This document shows positions 49,516 to 57,968 of a DNA stretch of 64,000 nt, piece after piece. Source of the stretch: an uncultured Prevotellaceae bacterium (lineage in GTDB: Bacteria > Bacteroidota > Bacteroidia > Bacteroidales > Bacteroidaceae); the NCBI GenBank assembly GCA_902788605.1, contig CADAKX010000006.1:1-64000 (forward strand), read 5' to 3'. The notes beneath the pieces were generated by a model that was not told the origin of the DNA, did not search any database, and saw only the letters and a list, made by a program, of their open reading frames with translations. The number at the start of each line of letters is the position of its first letter. Positions within the stretch are counted from its first letter, which is position 1. Made by a program: the position numbers and the translations under genes.

Positions 49516-52500
49516 ATGAATATTAAAAGAACTATTCTTAGCATAGTGGCACTGACTTACATCAGTGCCACTTATGCTCAAACAGGTAAGGAATGGGACG
49601 ATCCCAAGATTACCAGTGTGAACCGAGAGGTGGCCCACACCATGGCATTGCCAATGGCCAGTGAGACCGATGTGACCAAGAACGACCGCACCTTGTCGCC
49701 CTTCTATCAGTCGCTTGATGGTGTCTGGAAGTTCAATTGGGTGAACGCCCCGTCGAAGGCCACGTCAGCCATGTGTGCCACAGACTATAACGATGCCTCT
49801 TGGACCGATATCGACGTGCCCAGTAGCTGGCAGGTATGGGGACTGCATCATAACAAATCCTGGGATAAGCCCCTTTATTGCAATGTGGCCTATCCCTTCT
49901 CGTTCAATGAGTCCACCTACAGCGTGATGGCTGATCGCCCCAGTTGGTTTACGTACAATGCCAATATGCCCAACCCCGTGGGCACATATCGCCGTCATTT
50001 CAATGTCTCGGCCGATATGCTGGCAGACCATAATGTCTATGTGCGTTTCCACGGCGTTGGTCACGGATTCTATCTTTGGATTAACGGTCAGCGTGTGGGC
50101 TATAGCGAGGATTCCTATGTGCCTGCCGAATTTGATATCACTAACTATCTGACTGAGGGTGACAATGTGATGGCTTTGCAGGTGTATCGCTTCACCAGTG
50201 GTTCGTTCCTGGAGTGCCAGGACTACTGGCGCCTGACCGGTATCCAGCGTCATTGTTTCCTTTGGGCTGCTCCCAAGGCACAGATCCGCGACTATTTCTT
50301 CACCACCGACCTCGACAATCAGTACGTTAATGCCAAGGCCAATGTGAAGGTTAAGGTGACAGGTGATATCACTAATGGTACTGTAGAGGCTAAGATTCTG
50401 GACGGCGCAACAGTCATCGCATCTAAGACATCTGCTGTCGGTTCGTCGGAATTGAGTCTTGATATGGATGTCACCGCTCCTCGTCTGTGGAGTGCCGAGA
50501 CCCCCAATCTCTATGACCTTGTGTTGACGTTGAAAGACGGCGAGGGTCATGTGAAGGATATCCGTGGCGGCAAGGTAGGTTTCCGCGAGGTGGGCATCCG
50601 CAGCGATGGTGCCTTGATTATCAATGGCAAACGTATGGTGTTCCACGGTGTCAACCGTCACGACTTCTCGCCAGTGAATGGCCGTGCCATCACTGATGCC
50701 GAGATTGAGGAAGACATCAAAACCATGAAGCGCCTTAATATCAACGCTGTGCGTACCAGTCACTATCCAAATGATCCCATCTTCTATGACCTCTGCGATA
50801 AGTACGGACTATATGTCCTGGCCGAGGCCGATGTGGAGTGTCATGCCCATCAGAAGTTGTCCTCGTTGGAACTCTTCCGTCCGGCGATGGTTGAGCGTTC
50901 TGAGAACCACGTGCGTTGGATGCGTAATCATCCCTGTATCTTCATCTGGTCGTTTGGCAACGAGAGTGGTGGCGGCGAGAACTTTAAGTATGTTGCTCAG
51001 GCCATCAAGGCACTCGACAAGACTCGACTGACCCACTATGAGGGCAATAGCGACTATGCCGACGTGTCGTCAACGATGTATGCCAGCTATGAATCCATCA
51101 AGAGCATCGGCTCTTCGCGTCAGGGTAAGACAGGTCAGAAGCCACATATCCAATGCGAGAACTCACACTCTATGGGAAACTCTATGGGTAATGTCCGCGA
51201 TATGTTCGACCTCTACGAGAAGTATCCCTGCCTTACGGGCGAGTTTATCTGGGACTTCAAGGACCAGGGTCTGCTTACGACAACGAGTAATGGTCAGGAA
51301 TACTGGGCATATGGTGGCGACTTTGGCGACAATCCCAACGACGGCAACTTCTGTATCAATGGCCTGGTGCGTCCCGACTGGAGTCTGACGGCCAAGTCCT
51401 ATAATACCAAGAAGGTTTATCAACCCCTGGAGTTCAAGGCTATTAAGGGCAAGACCAACCAGTTCCGTCTGAAGAACAAGATGGCTTTCCTGCCCAGCAC
51501 TACCTATGATATGCGCTATGCTGTGGAAGATGAGGAAGGCAATGTGCTTGCCAGTGGTACGCTTGACCAGAATGTTGCCGCCAACGATAGCGTGGCAGTG
51601 ACCATCGACCTCTCGTCGCTATCGTCTCTCGATGCCACAAAGGAAGCCTTTATCCACTTTGTTGCCACTCAGAAGGAAAACACCCTTTGGGCTGATGCCG
51701 GTTATGTGGTGGCAGAGGAGAAACTGCCTGTAAAGGTAGCCAAGAAGCCCATGTATGATGTGGCACAGTTGTCTGCCAGCGAGGCTCTTGCCGTCAGCAA
51801 CAACTCTACCACGATTACTGTGTCCAATGGTCATTTCAAGGCCGTATTCAGTAAGTCGCAGGGTACGCTCTCCAGCTATACCTACAACGATGTGCAGCTC
51901 ATCAGCAAGCCGTTGCTGCTGAACACCTTCCGCCTGCCCACCGATAACGATGGACGTCAGAGCGGTACTTGGGACAATATGGGCCTGCGCAGGCTCACTG
52001 TCAAGGGCGTTGACTCTGATGTTACGACGAGTGATGACCAGAAGACCGTTACTATCTCGATGAACAGCACCTACACAGGCAAGAATGGCACATCCTTTGA
52101 TGTCAACCTCAACTTCATCGTCTGTGCCGATGGCGTCATCATGGTCAACTCTTTTGTTCGTCCCTCTGTTACGGGCACCATTATCCCCAAGATTGGTTTC
52201 CGCCTGGAGATGCCAGCCGCCTTCGAACAGCTGCAGTGGTTTGGCCGCGGTCCTTGGGACAACTATCGCGATCGCAAGGAAGCCTGTCTGCCTGGTATCT
52301 ACACCAGTACGGTATCCGATCAGCGTGAGGATTATATCAAACCTCAGGAGCATGGCACCAAGCAGGAGGTACGCTGGATGTCACTTGCCAATGCTGAGGG
52401 TCTGGGACTTGCCTTCGTGGCTCCCGACCAGATGGCTGCCTCTGCCGTTCACTTCCGTGCAGAGGATAACTACACCGATGGCAACAACCGCTCTAAGCAC

Positions 52501-53472
52501 ACCTATCAGTTCAAGACCTGCCAGACCTCAGTCGTTTCGCTTGATGCCGTCACTCGCGGTTTGGGCAATGCCTCTTGCGGTCCCGATGTACTGGATAAGT
52601 ACGAACTGAAGGCTGCCAACACCCCCTTCCGCTTCTTCATCATGCCGATAACGGCAGGTGTGAAGGCTGCCGATGTAGCCCGTGTTGAGATGCCCGTTTG
52701 CCAGTCTGTTAGTTGCGAACGCCAGAGCAATGGTCGCATCAAGATGACCACTCCCACTAAGAATGCCACAATATGGTATAGTATTGATGGCGGTGACTAT
52801 CAGAAATACACCACCGTTGTCAACAATAACGACGCCTGCACCATCAAGGCCTATTGCACAGCCGATGGCCTTCTTAGCAGTCCTGTGATGACCTATCACT
52901 TCGACCTCTTTATTAATAAGACGGCTTGGAAGTTGGTGAGTGCCGACAGTCAGCACAGTGGCAACGAGGCCAAGTTGGCTTTTGATGGCAAGAACAACAC
53001 CTTCTGGCACACAGAGTATCAGGGTAGTGAGCCCCAGTGCCCCCACACGCTGATTATTGATATGGTCAACACTTATAAGGTGACCGCCTTTACCTATCTG
53101 GCTCGTCAGGATGGCAGTCAAAACGGTATGGTGAAAGCCTACGAGGTTTATCTCAGTAACGATGGTACGACCTGGGGTACGGCAGTGGCTACAGGCGAGT
53201 TTAAGAACACCACCTCGCTTCAGGTGGCTAAGCTCAAGACCGCCAAGACTGCCCGTTATCTGAAGTTCGTGGCCAAGAGCGAGATTAACGGCAAGGCCTG
53301 GACATCGGCTGCCGAGGTAGGCATTCAGGCTGAGGCCGATGCCACAGCTATTAAGACCACAGAGACCAGCTATATCCCACAGCCACAGGGCTATTACGAC
53401 CTGCATGGCCGCCGGGTGTCTCATCCCACGAAAGGCATCTACTTGTTTCAAGGCAAGAAGGTGGTTCTGTAG
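49516..53472 (+). CDS. Secreted GH2 beta-galactosidase-type glycosidase with F5/8C domain
   Basis: A 1318-aa exported enzyme. In order: signal peptide (to about residue 21), GH2 sugar-binding domain, Ig-like domain, TIM barrel, LacZ-type beta-sandwich (about 755-1040), a short Ig-like segment, F5/8-type C domain (about 1130-1275) and a sorting-like tail (YYDLHGRRVSHPTKGIYLFQGKKVVL). The acid/base Glu483 lies in WSFGNESGGG and the nucleophile Glu548 in QCENSHSMGNSMG, as in LacZ. The domain plan points to a beta-galactosidase, but GH2 also has other specificities. It starts 12 nt after the second SusD and closes the locus. Confidence 0.9.
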   Translation: MNIKRTILSIVALTYISATYAQTGKEWDDPKITSVNREVAHTMALPMASETDVTKNDRTLSPFYQSLDGVWKFNWVNAPSKATSAMCATDYNDASWTDIDVPSSWQVWGLHHNKSWDKPLYCNVAYPFSFNESTYSVMADRPSWFTYNANMPNPVGTYRRHFNVSADMLADHNVYVRFHGVGHGFYLWINGQRVGYSEDSYVPAEFDITNYLTEGDNVMALQVYRFTSGSFLECQDYWRLTGIQRHCFLWAAPKAQIRDYFFTTDLDNQYVNAKANVKVKVTGDITNGTVEAKILDGATVIASKTSAVGSSELSLDMDVTAPRLWSAETPNLYDLVLTLKDGEGHVKDIRGGKVGFREVGIRSDGALIINGKRMVFHGVNRHDFSPVNGRAITDAEIEEDIKTMKRLNINAVRTSHYPNDPIFYDLCDKYGLYVLAEADVECHAHQKLSSLELFRPAMVERSENHVRWMRNHPCIFIWSFGNESGGGENFKYVAQAIKALDKTRLTHYEGNSDYADVSSTMYASYESIKSIGSSRQGKTGQKPHIQCENSHSMGNSMGNVRDMFDLYEKYPCLTGEFIWDFKDQGLLTTTSNGQEYWAYGGDFGDNPNDGNFCINGLVRPDWSLTAKSYNTKKVYQPLEFKAIKGKTNQFRLKNKMAFLPSTTYDMRYAVEDEEGNVLASGTLDQNVAANDSVAVTIDLSSLSSLDATKEAFIHFVATQKENTLWADAGYVVAEEKLPVKVAKKPMYDVAQLSASEALAVSNNSTTITVSNGHFKAVFSKSQGTLSSYTYNDVQLISKPLLLNTFRLPTDNDGRQSGTWDNMGLRRLTVKGVDSDVTTSDDQKTVTISMNSTYTGKNGTSFDVNLNFIVCADGVIMVNSFVRPSVTGTIIPKIGFRLEMPAAFEQLQWFGRGPWDNYRDRKEACLPGIYTSTVSDQREDYIKPQEHGTKQEVRWMSLANAEGLGLAFVAPDQMAASAVHFRAEDNYTDGNNRSKHTYQFKTCQTSVVSLDAVTRGLGNASCGPDVLDKYELKAANTPFRFFIMPITAGVKAADVARVEMPVCQSVSCERQSNGRIKMTTPTKNATIWYSIDGGDYQKYTTVVNNNDACTIKAYCTADGLLSSPVMTYHFDLFINKTAWKLVSADSQHSGNEAKLAFDGKNNTFWHTEYQGSEPQCPHTLIIDMVNTYKVTAFTYLARQDGSQNGMVKAYEVYLSNDGTTWGTAVATGEFKNTTSLQVAKLKTAKTARYLKFVAKSEINGKAWTSAAEVGIQAEADATAIKTTETSYIPQPQGYYDLHGRRVSHPTKGIYLFQGKKVVL

Positions 53473-53480
53473 GAAATAAC

Positions 53481-53526
53481 ATAAAAAACGAGGAGATGCT
53501 CCATTGAGTATCTCCTCGTTTTTTAT
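53481..53526. terminator. Bidirectional terminator between GH2 gene and tRNA-Leu
   Basis: AAAAAACGAGGAGAT pairs with ATCTCCTCGTTTTTT, with an inner CTC/GAG. A/T runs flank both sides, so it can stop both the plus-strand locus and the minus-strand tRNA transcript. Confidence 0.9.
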
Positions 53527-53527
53527 G

Positions 53528-53609
53528 TGCGCCTAACAGGACTCGAACCTGCACTTCGCGAGAAACTAGATCCTAAGTCTAGCGCGTCTACCAATTCCGC
53601 CACAGGCGC
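53528..53609 (-). tRNA. tRNA-Leu (anticodon UAG)
   Basis: An 82-nt class II tRNA read on the minus strand. The acceptor arms are GCGCCTG/TTAGGCGC and the anticodon loop CTTAGGA gives anticodon TAG. It has a long variable arm and a T arm with GGTTCGAGTCC. Discriminator A is at 53528 and no CCA is encoded. Confidence 0.95.
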
Positions 53610-53640
53610 ATTTCTTTTGCCTTTGCATGATTTGCGGCTG

Positions 53641-53672
53641 CAAAAGTAATACTTTTTGTCGAGATAGCCAAA
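53641..53672 (-). promoter_or_regulatory. tRNA-Leu promoter
   Basis: On the minus strand TTTG (53672-53669), 20 bp, TACTTTTG (53648-53641). It has consensus boxes and spacing, 32 bp before the tRNA. Its -33 box lies where the -33 of the divergent plus-strand gene would be. Confidence 0.82.
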
Positions 53673-53690
53673 TTATTCGCAAAAAAGTTG

Positions 53691-53698
53691 TATCTTTG
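53691..53698 (+). promoter_or_regulatory. -7 box of the ABC transporter operon
   Basis: TATCTTTG, 22 bp before the ATG at 53720. The -33 position (53667-53670) is not TTTG and overlaps the divergent tRNA-Leu -33 box. Confidence 0.55.
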
Positions 53699-53719
53699 CA
53701 ATCTCTAAAACTATATGCA

Positions 53720-54880
53720 ATGAAAAAGTATTTGTCTTTCTTTGTGGCATTCTCGACGTTGCTTCTCTGCTCGTGTGGCGGCATGAAGCAAAAAGATGTT
53801 TCACGGTCCGATACCGACTCGCTGTCAGACGTCAGTCCGCGTTATGCAAAGGGTTATACAGTGAAGCTACTTGATAATGGTGTGCGCCTCATTGATGTGG
53901 CCGACCCCCAGGACGATGAAGACCGTATGCCTGTAGACTACCATTTCGCATTGGTGCAAAAAGGTGTTGAGGTCGACGTTCCCGCTGGCTATACCAAGGT
54001 TGAAGTACCCGTGGAGCGCACGTTGGTGATGACCATGTTGCAGTTGTCCAACTTCACCGCTCTTGATGCACACGACGTGGTGCGTGGTATCACCGGTACG
54101 AAGAACCTCTTCAACGACGATATCCGTCAACGTGTGAAAGATGGTCGCATGGTGAAGATTGGCATGGAGGGCAATTTCGATACAGAACTCATCCTTGCAG
54201 CCCATCCCGAAGTCATCTTTATCTCACCCTTCAAACGTGGCGGTTATGATGCCATCAAGGAAACGGGCATCACACTCATTCCCCATCTGGGCTATAAGGA
54301 ACTCACACCATTGGGGCAGGCCGAGTGGATTCGTTTCGTGGGCATGTTTATTGGCAAGGAACACGAGGCCGACTCTATCTTTGCTGGCATCGAGTCACGT
54401 TATAACACCTTGAAAGAAAAAGTCAGCCAGTGCATGTCAAACTCTGAAGATAGTCTGCCAACAGTGTTCAGTGGCGAGATGCACGGCGGCAACTGGTATG
54501 CTGTGGGCGGCAAGAACTCTCTGGCACAGATCTTCCGCGATGCCGGTGCCCAGTATGTCTTTGATAATGACGATACGGGCGGCGTGAACATCGAGTTCGA
54601 ACAGATGTATGCCGCTGCAGCCAATGCCGACTACTGGCGAATCTTGAATAGCTTTGAGGGTGACTTCTCGTATGACGCCCTGAAGTCTAGTGAACCTCGT
54701 AATGAATTGTTCCGCGCCTTCAAAGAAAAGAAGGTAATCTACTGCAATATGAAGCGCACGCCATATTATGAGAAATCTCCCGTGATGCCCGACGTATTGC
54801 TGAGTGACCTGGTGGCTATTTTCCATCCGGAGCTGATGCCTGCTGACTATGCCCCCACTTTTTATCGCATACTGAAATGA
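53720..54880 (+). CDS. Siderophore/corrinoid ABC transporter substrate-binding lipoprotein
   Basis: A 386-aa lipoprotein (lipobox LLCSC) of the FecB/BtuF type. The PBP domain has VPVERTLVMTMLQLSNFTALDAHD, ELILAAHPEVIFISPFKRGG and GGNWYAVGGKNSLAQIFRDAGAQYV. Those proteins bind iron-siderophores or vitamin B12. The convergent cbi genes make a corrinoid substrate plausible, but that is context only. The start at 53720 follows the -7 box and gives a proper signal peptide; the frame upstream runs into the divergent promoter. It overlaps the permease by ATGA. Confidence 0.85.
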   Translation: MKKYLSFFVAFSTLLLCSCGGMKQKDVSRSDTDSLSDVSPRYAKGYTVKLLDNGVRLIDVADPQDDEDRMPVDYHFALVQKGVEVDVPAGYTKVEVPVERTLVMTMLQLSNFTALDAHDVVRGITGTKNLFNDDIRQRVKDGRMVKIGMEGNFDTELILAAHPEVIFISPFKRGGYDAIKETGITLIPHLGYKELTPLGQAEWIRFVGMFIGKEHEADSIFAGIESRYNTLKEKVSQCMSNSEDSLPTVFSGEMHGGNWYAVGGKNSLAQIFRDAGAQYVFDNDDTGGVNIEFEQMYAAAANADYWRILNSFEGDFSYDALKSSEPRNELFRAFKEKKVIYCNMKRTPYYEKSPVMPDVLLSDLVAIFHPELMPADYAPTFYRILK

Positions 54881-55902
54881 AACGTCCGTTGTTACTGCTG
54901 CTTCTGCTGATGCTTGGCATCGTATTGTGCTTTGTACTCAATCTCTTGCTGGGCACGGTGCGCATACCCATGATGGAGGTATGTCGCATCCTGTTGGGCG
55001 GTGGCGACAACGAGATTTGGCATAACATTATCTTCTCTTCGCGTGTGCCTCAAGCATTGACTGCCTTGGTGGCAGGAGCCGGTCTGGCTGTGAGTGGTCT
55101 GCAGATGCAGACCGTTTTTCGCAATCCGTTGGCGGGGCCTTCCGTACTTGGTATCTCCAATGGCGCCTCGTTGGGCGTGGCCTGTGTGGTCTTGCTGTCA
55201 GGTTCCTTGGGAGGAGTCGCCTTGAGTCGTTTGGGTTATGTGGGCGATGTTGCCATCAGTGTGGCAGCCATTGTGGGTTCGCTGGCTGTGATGGCCCTCA
55301 TTCTTTGGGTGGCTACCAAGGTGCGAGGCAGTGTCACGCTGCTCATCATTGGTGTGATGATAGGTTATCTGGCTACAGCTATTATTGGTGTGCTCAAGTT
55401 CTTCTCGGCCGAAGAAGATATCAAGGCCTATGTGGTGTGGGGCTTGGGCTCCTTTGCCCGTGTGTCGGGCGATCAGATGATGCTCTTCGTAGTATTGATG
55501 TGTATCCTCTTGCCGCTGAGCATGCTGACGGTAAAGTCGATGAACCTCTATATGCTGGGCGATGCCTATGCTCGCAATCTGGGCCTCGATATCCGTCGCA
55601 CGCGCCTGCTGCTCATCATTAGTTCTGGAACGTTGGTAGCTATTGTCACCGCCTATTGCGGACCTGTTATGTTTATTGGCTTGGCTGTGCCCCATCTGGC
55701 TCGCACCCTGTTTCGCACCAGCGACCACCGCATCCTGATGCCTGCCACCATGTTGACAGGCGCTTGCTTGGCTCTGGTCTGCAACCTGCTGGCGCGCATG
55801 CCAGGTTTCGAGGGCGCTTTGCCCGTCAATTCCGTCACCGCCTTGGTGGGCGCCCCTGTTATCGCAAGTGTATTGTTCCGTCGTCGTCAATCAGCAGAAT
55901 AG
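54877..55902 (+). CDS. FecCD/BtuC-family ABC transporter permease
   Basis: A 341-aa inner-membrane permease with about nine to ten membrane segments. Family blocks are present: RVPQALTALVAGAGLAVSGLQMQTVFRNPLAGPSVLGISNGASLG and GPVMFIGLAVPHLARTL. Its start overlaps the binding-protein stop, so the two are translationally coupled. No ATPase gene follows: the next gene is convergent and overlaps its 3' end by 44 bp. The ATPase must lie elsewhere or the set is incomplete. Confidence 0.9.
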   Translation: MKRPLLLLLLLMLGIVLCFVLNLLLGTVRIPMMEVCRILLGGGDNEIWHNIIFSSRVPQALTALVAGAGLAVSGLQMQTVFRNPLAGPSVLGISNGASLGVACVVLLSGSLGGVALSRLGYVGDVAISVAAIVGSLAVMALILWVATKVRGSVTLLIIGVMIGYLATAIIGVLKFFSAEEDIKAYVVWGLGSFARVSGDQMMLFVVLMCILLPLSMLTVKSMNLYMLGDAYARNLGLDIRRTRLLLIISSGTLVAIVTAYCGPVMFIGLAVPHLARTLFRTSDHRILMPATMLTGACLALVCNLLARMPGFEGALPVNSVTALVGAPVIASVLFRRRQSAE

Positions 55903-57628
55903 TCAGTTTGCCGTTGGGAACCAGGGGCAGACAATGCTCCTCGCAATGATTGATGACCACTCGTACGAAATCTTCGATTCTTTCTCTGGGAATCCTTTCC
56001 CACAATTCGCGAGCCAATGTGATATCGCTGATGTCGATGTCGCAGTGAGCCTCGTTGAGCAATTGCCCAATGAAGTCCATGTTCATCGTCGCTTTTCTGC
56101 TATGTGTATCCAGATGTCCTTCCGCCAGTTTGACAGCCTTTCCCAGCATCACGCCCAGGGTGACGTGAGAGATGCTTAGTTCTGCAGCCATCTTGAGTGT
56201 CTCGCCGATATAGTTGCCATATTGTACGAATGCCTGTTGTGGCAGAGTGGGGTAGAGTGCTTTCAGAAAACGTTCGCTCTTTGCACCGCTGTTGATAACC
56301 ACATGGTCTGTGCCGCTGGCTTTCGCCACCGTCATACACTTACGGATGCTATCGATAAAGGCCTCTTCGCTGAAAGGCTTCACGATGCCGCTGACGCCAA
56401 TAATCGAGATGCCGCCCTCGATGCCAAGACGGGGATTGAAGGTGCGTTTTGCGATGTCTTCGCCCCCAGCCACGCTGATTGTAATGCGAACATTCTCCTT
56501 GATGTTCCTACGAATCATCTCGCGGGGACCTTTGTTGATGGCTGCTTCGCCAGGCGGATAGTCAAAGCCGGGGAGGGTGAAGCGACCCACGCCCTCGCCA
56601 CCCTCTATGATTATAGAAGCGGACGACGTCGGACTTTGGGGGGCTGTCCGTGTTTGTTTGTGTAAGTCCGTTGCAGAGACCTTGGCGCGGATTTCGATGC
56701 CGTCAGTCACATCGGGATCGTCTCCAGCGTCTTTGATACAGTAGGCATAGTCATCGGCATAACCAACGGGCACGCTGATGGTCTCGCCATCGGGCAGTAG
56801 GACGGGTATTTCGGCGGGTGTATCGCCTTTAAACAAGCGAATAGTGGCTGCGATGGCGGCAGCTGTGGCGCAGGTGCCGGTAGTTAGTCCGCTGTGCAGG
56901 GGGAAGAACTCGGGCAACAGATGCTCCACAGTGCGACGCAAACCGTGAGGCCCGTTGACGAGAATCATGTCTCCGTGATTCTCTGGTCTCTTGATGACGA
57001 TGATACGCATGCCCTTGGCGCGTGCTTCGTTTACCTTCTCTGTGAAGCCGCCACTGATGCCGCTCTCTTTCATCAGGATGGCATCGGCACTGGGCATTGT
57101 GTCGTCTTCATAATAGCATAGCTGGTTGTTGGTGGCTCCTTGCTGATGGGCGAGGGCAATGGACGACTCGCGGTTCAGGATGCGATAGATGATCTTCACC
57201 CCCTGCGCCTCCAGATATTTCAGTTTGCCGATGCTCTGCACGCCAGTCGTTGCTAATAGCGTCAGTCCGCGTAAGTCCGCAGCTTTTATCTCGCAGTAGT
57301 CGTCAATCCATGTGATGTCTTTTTCGCGCTCAGGATAGATGCGCTCATAGCGGATGACGGGAATCTGCAGGTTGGTGGAAACCAGTGCTATCGTTGCGTG
57401 TAGCGTTGAGGCAAAAGGATGGGCGGCATCTACAATGAGGCGGATGTCGTGCTCCCGGCAGAAGGCGTGCATAGCTTCACCGTCCATGGCCCCGTCAATG
57501 CGCTGCCCATGGTGTAGGGTAATATCCTGCTCGCCCGTCTTCGTGCTATAGAAGAAAGGTGAGCCGCCCTCTTCCAGAACCTCTGCGGCTTTGCGTCCCT
57601 CTGTTGTCCCTCCGAATACCAGTATCAT
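55859..57628 (-). CDS. cbiD: Fused CbiJ (precorrin-6A reductase) and CbiD (cobalt-precorrin-5B methyltransferase)
   Basis: A 589-aa fusion. Residues about 1-240 are CbiJ/CobK (MILVFGGTTEGRKAAEVL, VDAAHPFASTLHATI), which reduces the corrin ring. Residues about 245-589 are CbiD (GLTTGTCATAAAIAATIRL, FTLPGFDYPPGEAAINKGPREMI, GVSGIVKPFSEEAF), the C1-methyltransferase of the anaerobic cobalamin route. Both halves look complete. The -7 box TAACTTTG is 5 bp before the ATG, so the message may be leaderless. The 3' end overlaps the convergent permease by 44 bp. The other corrinoid genes lie beyond the inserted GH27 gene. Confidence 0.9.
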   Translation of the reverse strand: MILVFGGTTEGRKAAEVLEEGGSPFFYSTKTGEQDITLHHGQRIDGAMDGEAMHAFCREHDIRLIVDAAHPFASTLHATIALVSTNLQIPVIRYERIYPEREKDITWIDDYCEIKAADLRGLTLLATTGVQSIGKLKYLEAQGVKIIYRILNRESSIALAHQQGATNNQLCYYEDDTMPSADAILMKESGISGGFTEKVNEARAKGMRIIVIKRPENHGDMILVNGPHGLRRTVEHLLPEFFPLHSGLTTGTCATAAAIAATIRLFKGDTPAEIPVLLPDGETISVPVGYADDYAYCIKDAGDDPDVTDGIEIRAKVSATDLHKQTRTAPQSPTSSASIIIEGGEGVGRFTLPGFDYPPGEAAINKGPREMIRRNIKENVRITISVAGGEDIAKRTFNPRLGIEGGISIIGVSGIVKPFSEEAFIDSIRKCMTVAKASGTDHVVINSGAKSERFLKALYPTLPQQAFVQYGNYIGETLKMAAELSISHVTLGVMLGKAVKLAEGHLDTHSRKATMNMDFIGQLLNEAHCDIDISDITLARELWERIPRERIEDFVRVVINHCEEHCLPLVPNGKLTILLIDDDGTIHLR

Positions 57629-57633
57629 GCCTG

Positions 57634-57641
57634 CAAAGTTA
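57634..57641 (-). promoter_or_regulatory. -7 box abutting the cbiJ-cbiD start
   Basis: TAACTTTG on the minus strand ends 5 nt before the ATG (57626-57628). A transcript starting at the normal distance would begin at or near the start codon. No -33 TTTG is seen. Confidence 0.5.
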
Positions 57642-57757
57642 CATCTTTTTTTGTATAATCTATGGTTGTTCTCGTTTTTTTCTAAATTTGCAGCAGTTGT
57701 AGATGGAAGAGGCTCCCACTGTAGAAAAATGTTTGGAACATGTGTTTTATATTAAAA

Positions 57758-57831
57758 TCACGACGTGATTTAATAAATTCACGTCGTGAAAATAAATAAC
57801 CATGCCGTGATTTTAAATAATCACGACGTGA
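57758..57831. repeat. Four palindromes with exact 21-bp period
   Basis: TCACGACGTGA (57758-57768), TCACGTCGTGA (57779-57789), a diverged CCATGCCGTGA (57800-57810) and TCACGACGTGA (57821-57831) are centred at 57763, 57784, 57805 and 57826. The spacers are A/T only except the third. A period of two helical turns puts all four on the same DNA face. The array ends 56 bp before the GH27 -33 box. Confidence 0.85.
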
Positions 57832-57886
57832 AAATAGTTTTGAAAGGTGGTTAAAACTATTTTTAAAGGATAAACAAAGTTAATTA

Positions 57887-57918
57887 TTTGGCTCTTTCGT
57901 TTTTTCTTTCTACCTTTG
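57887..57918 (+). promoter_or_regulatory. GH27 gene promoter
   Basis: TTTG (57887-57890), 20 bp, TACCTTTG (57911-57918). It has consensus boxes and spacing and shows that the GH27 gene is transcribed independently of the corrinoid genes. Confidence 0.85.
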
Positions 57919-57968
57919 CTCACAAGTCTGAAACTATAAATCGACGAAACAGAAACCTTAAAAAAATA

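Larger units (their letters stand above)
57629..57968 (+). other. Divergent intergenic region between cbiJ-cbiD and the GH27 gene
   Basis: No gene is seen. It holds the minus-strand -7 box (57634-57641), a plus-strand TAAATTTG (57683-57690) with no -33 partner, the 21-bp-period palindrome array (57758-57831) and the GH27 promoter (57887-57918). No cobalamin riboswitch B12 box or core is recognisable despite the neighbouring corrinoid genes. Confidence 0.6.

Noticed and set aside
57758-57831. CRISPR array
   Set aside because: Units are 11-bp palindromes at 21-bp spacing with A/T spacers, too short for repeats and spacers, and no cas genes are in the window.
57629-57968. Possible cobalamin riboswitch between the cbi genes and GH27
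   Set aside because: A fragment near 57708-57722 loosely recalls a B12 box (CCCACTGT), but the conserved core and P-stem elements are absent and its orientation is towards the GH27 gene.
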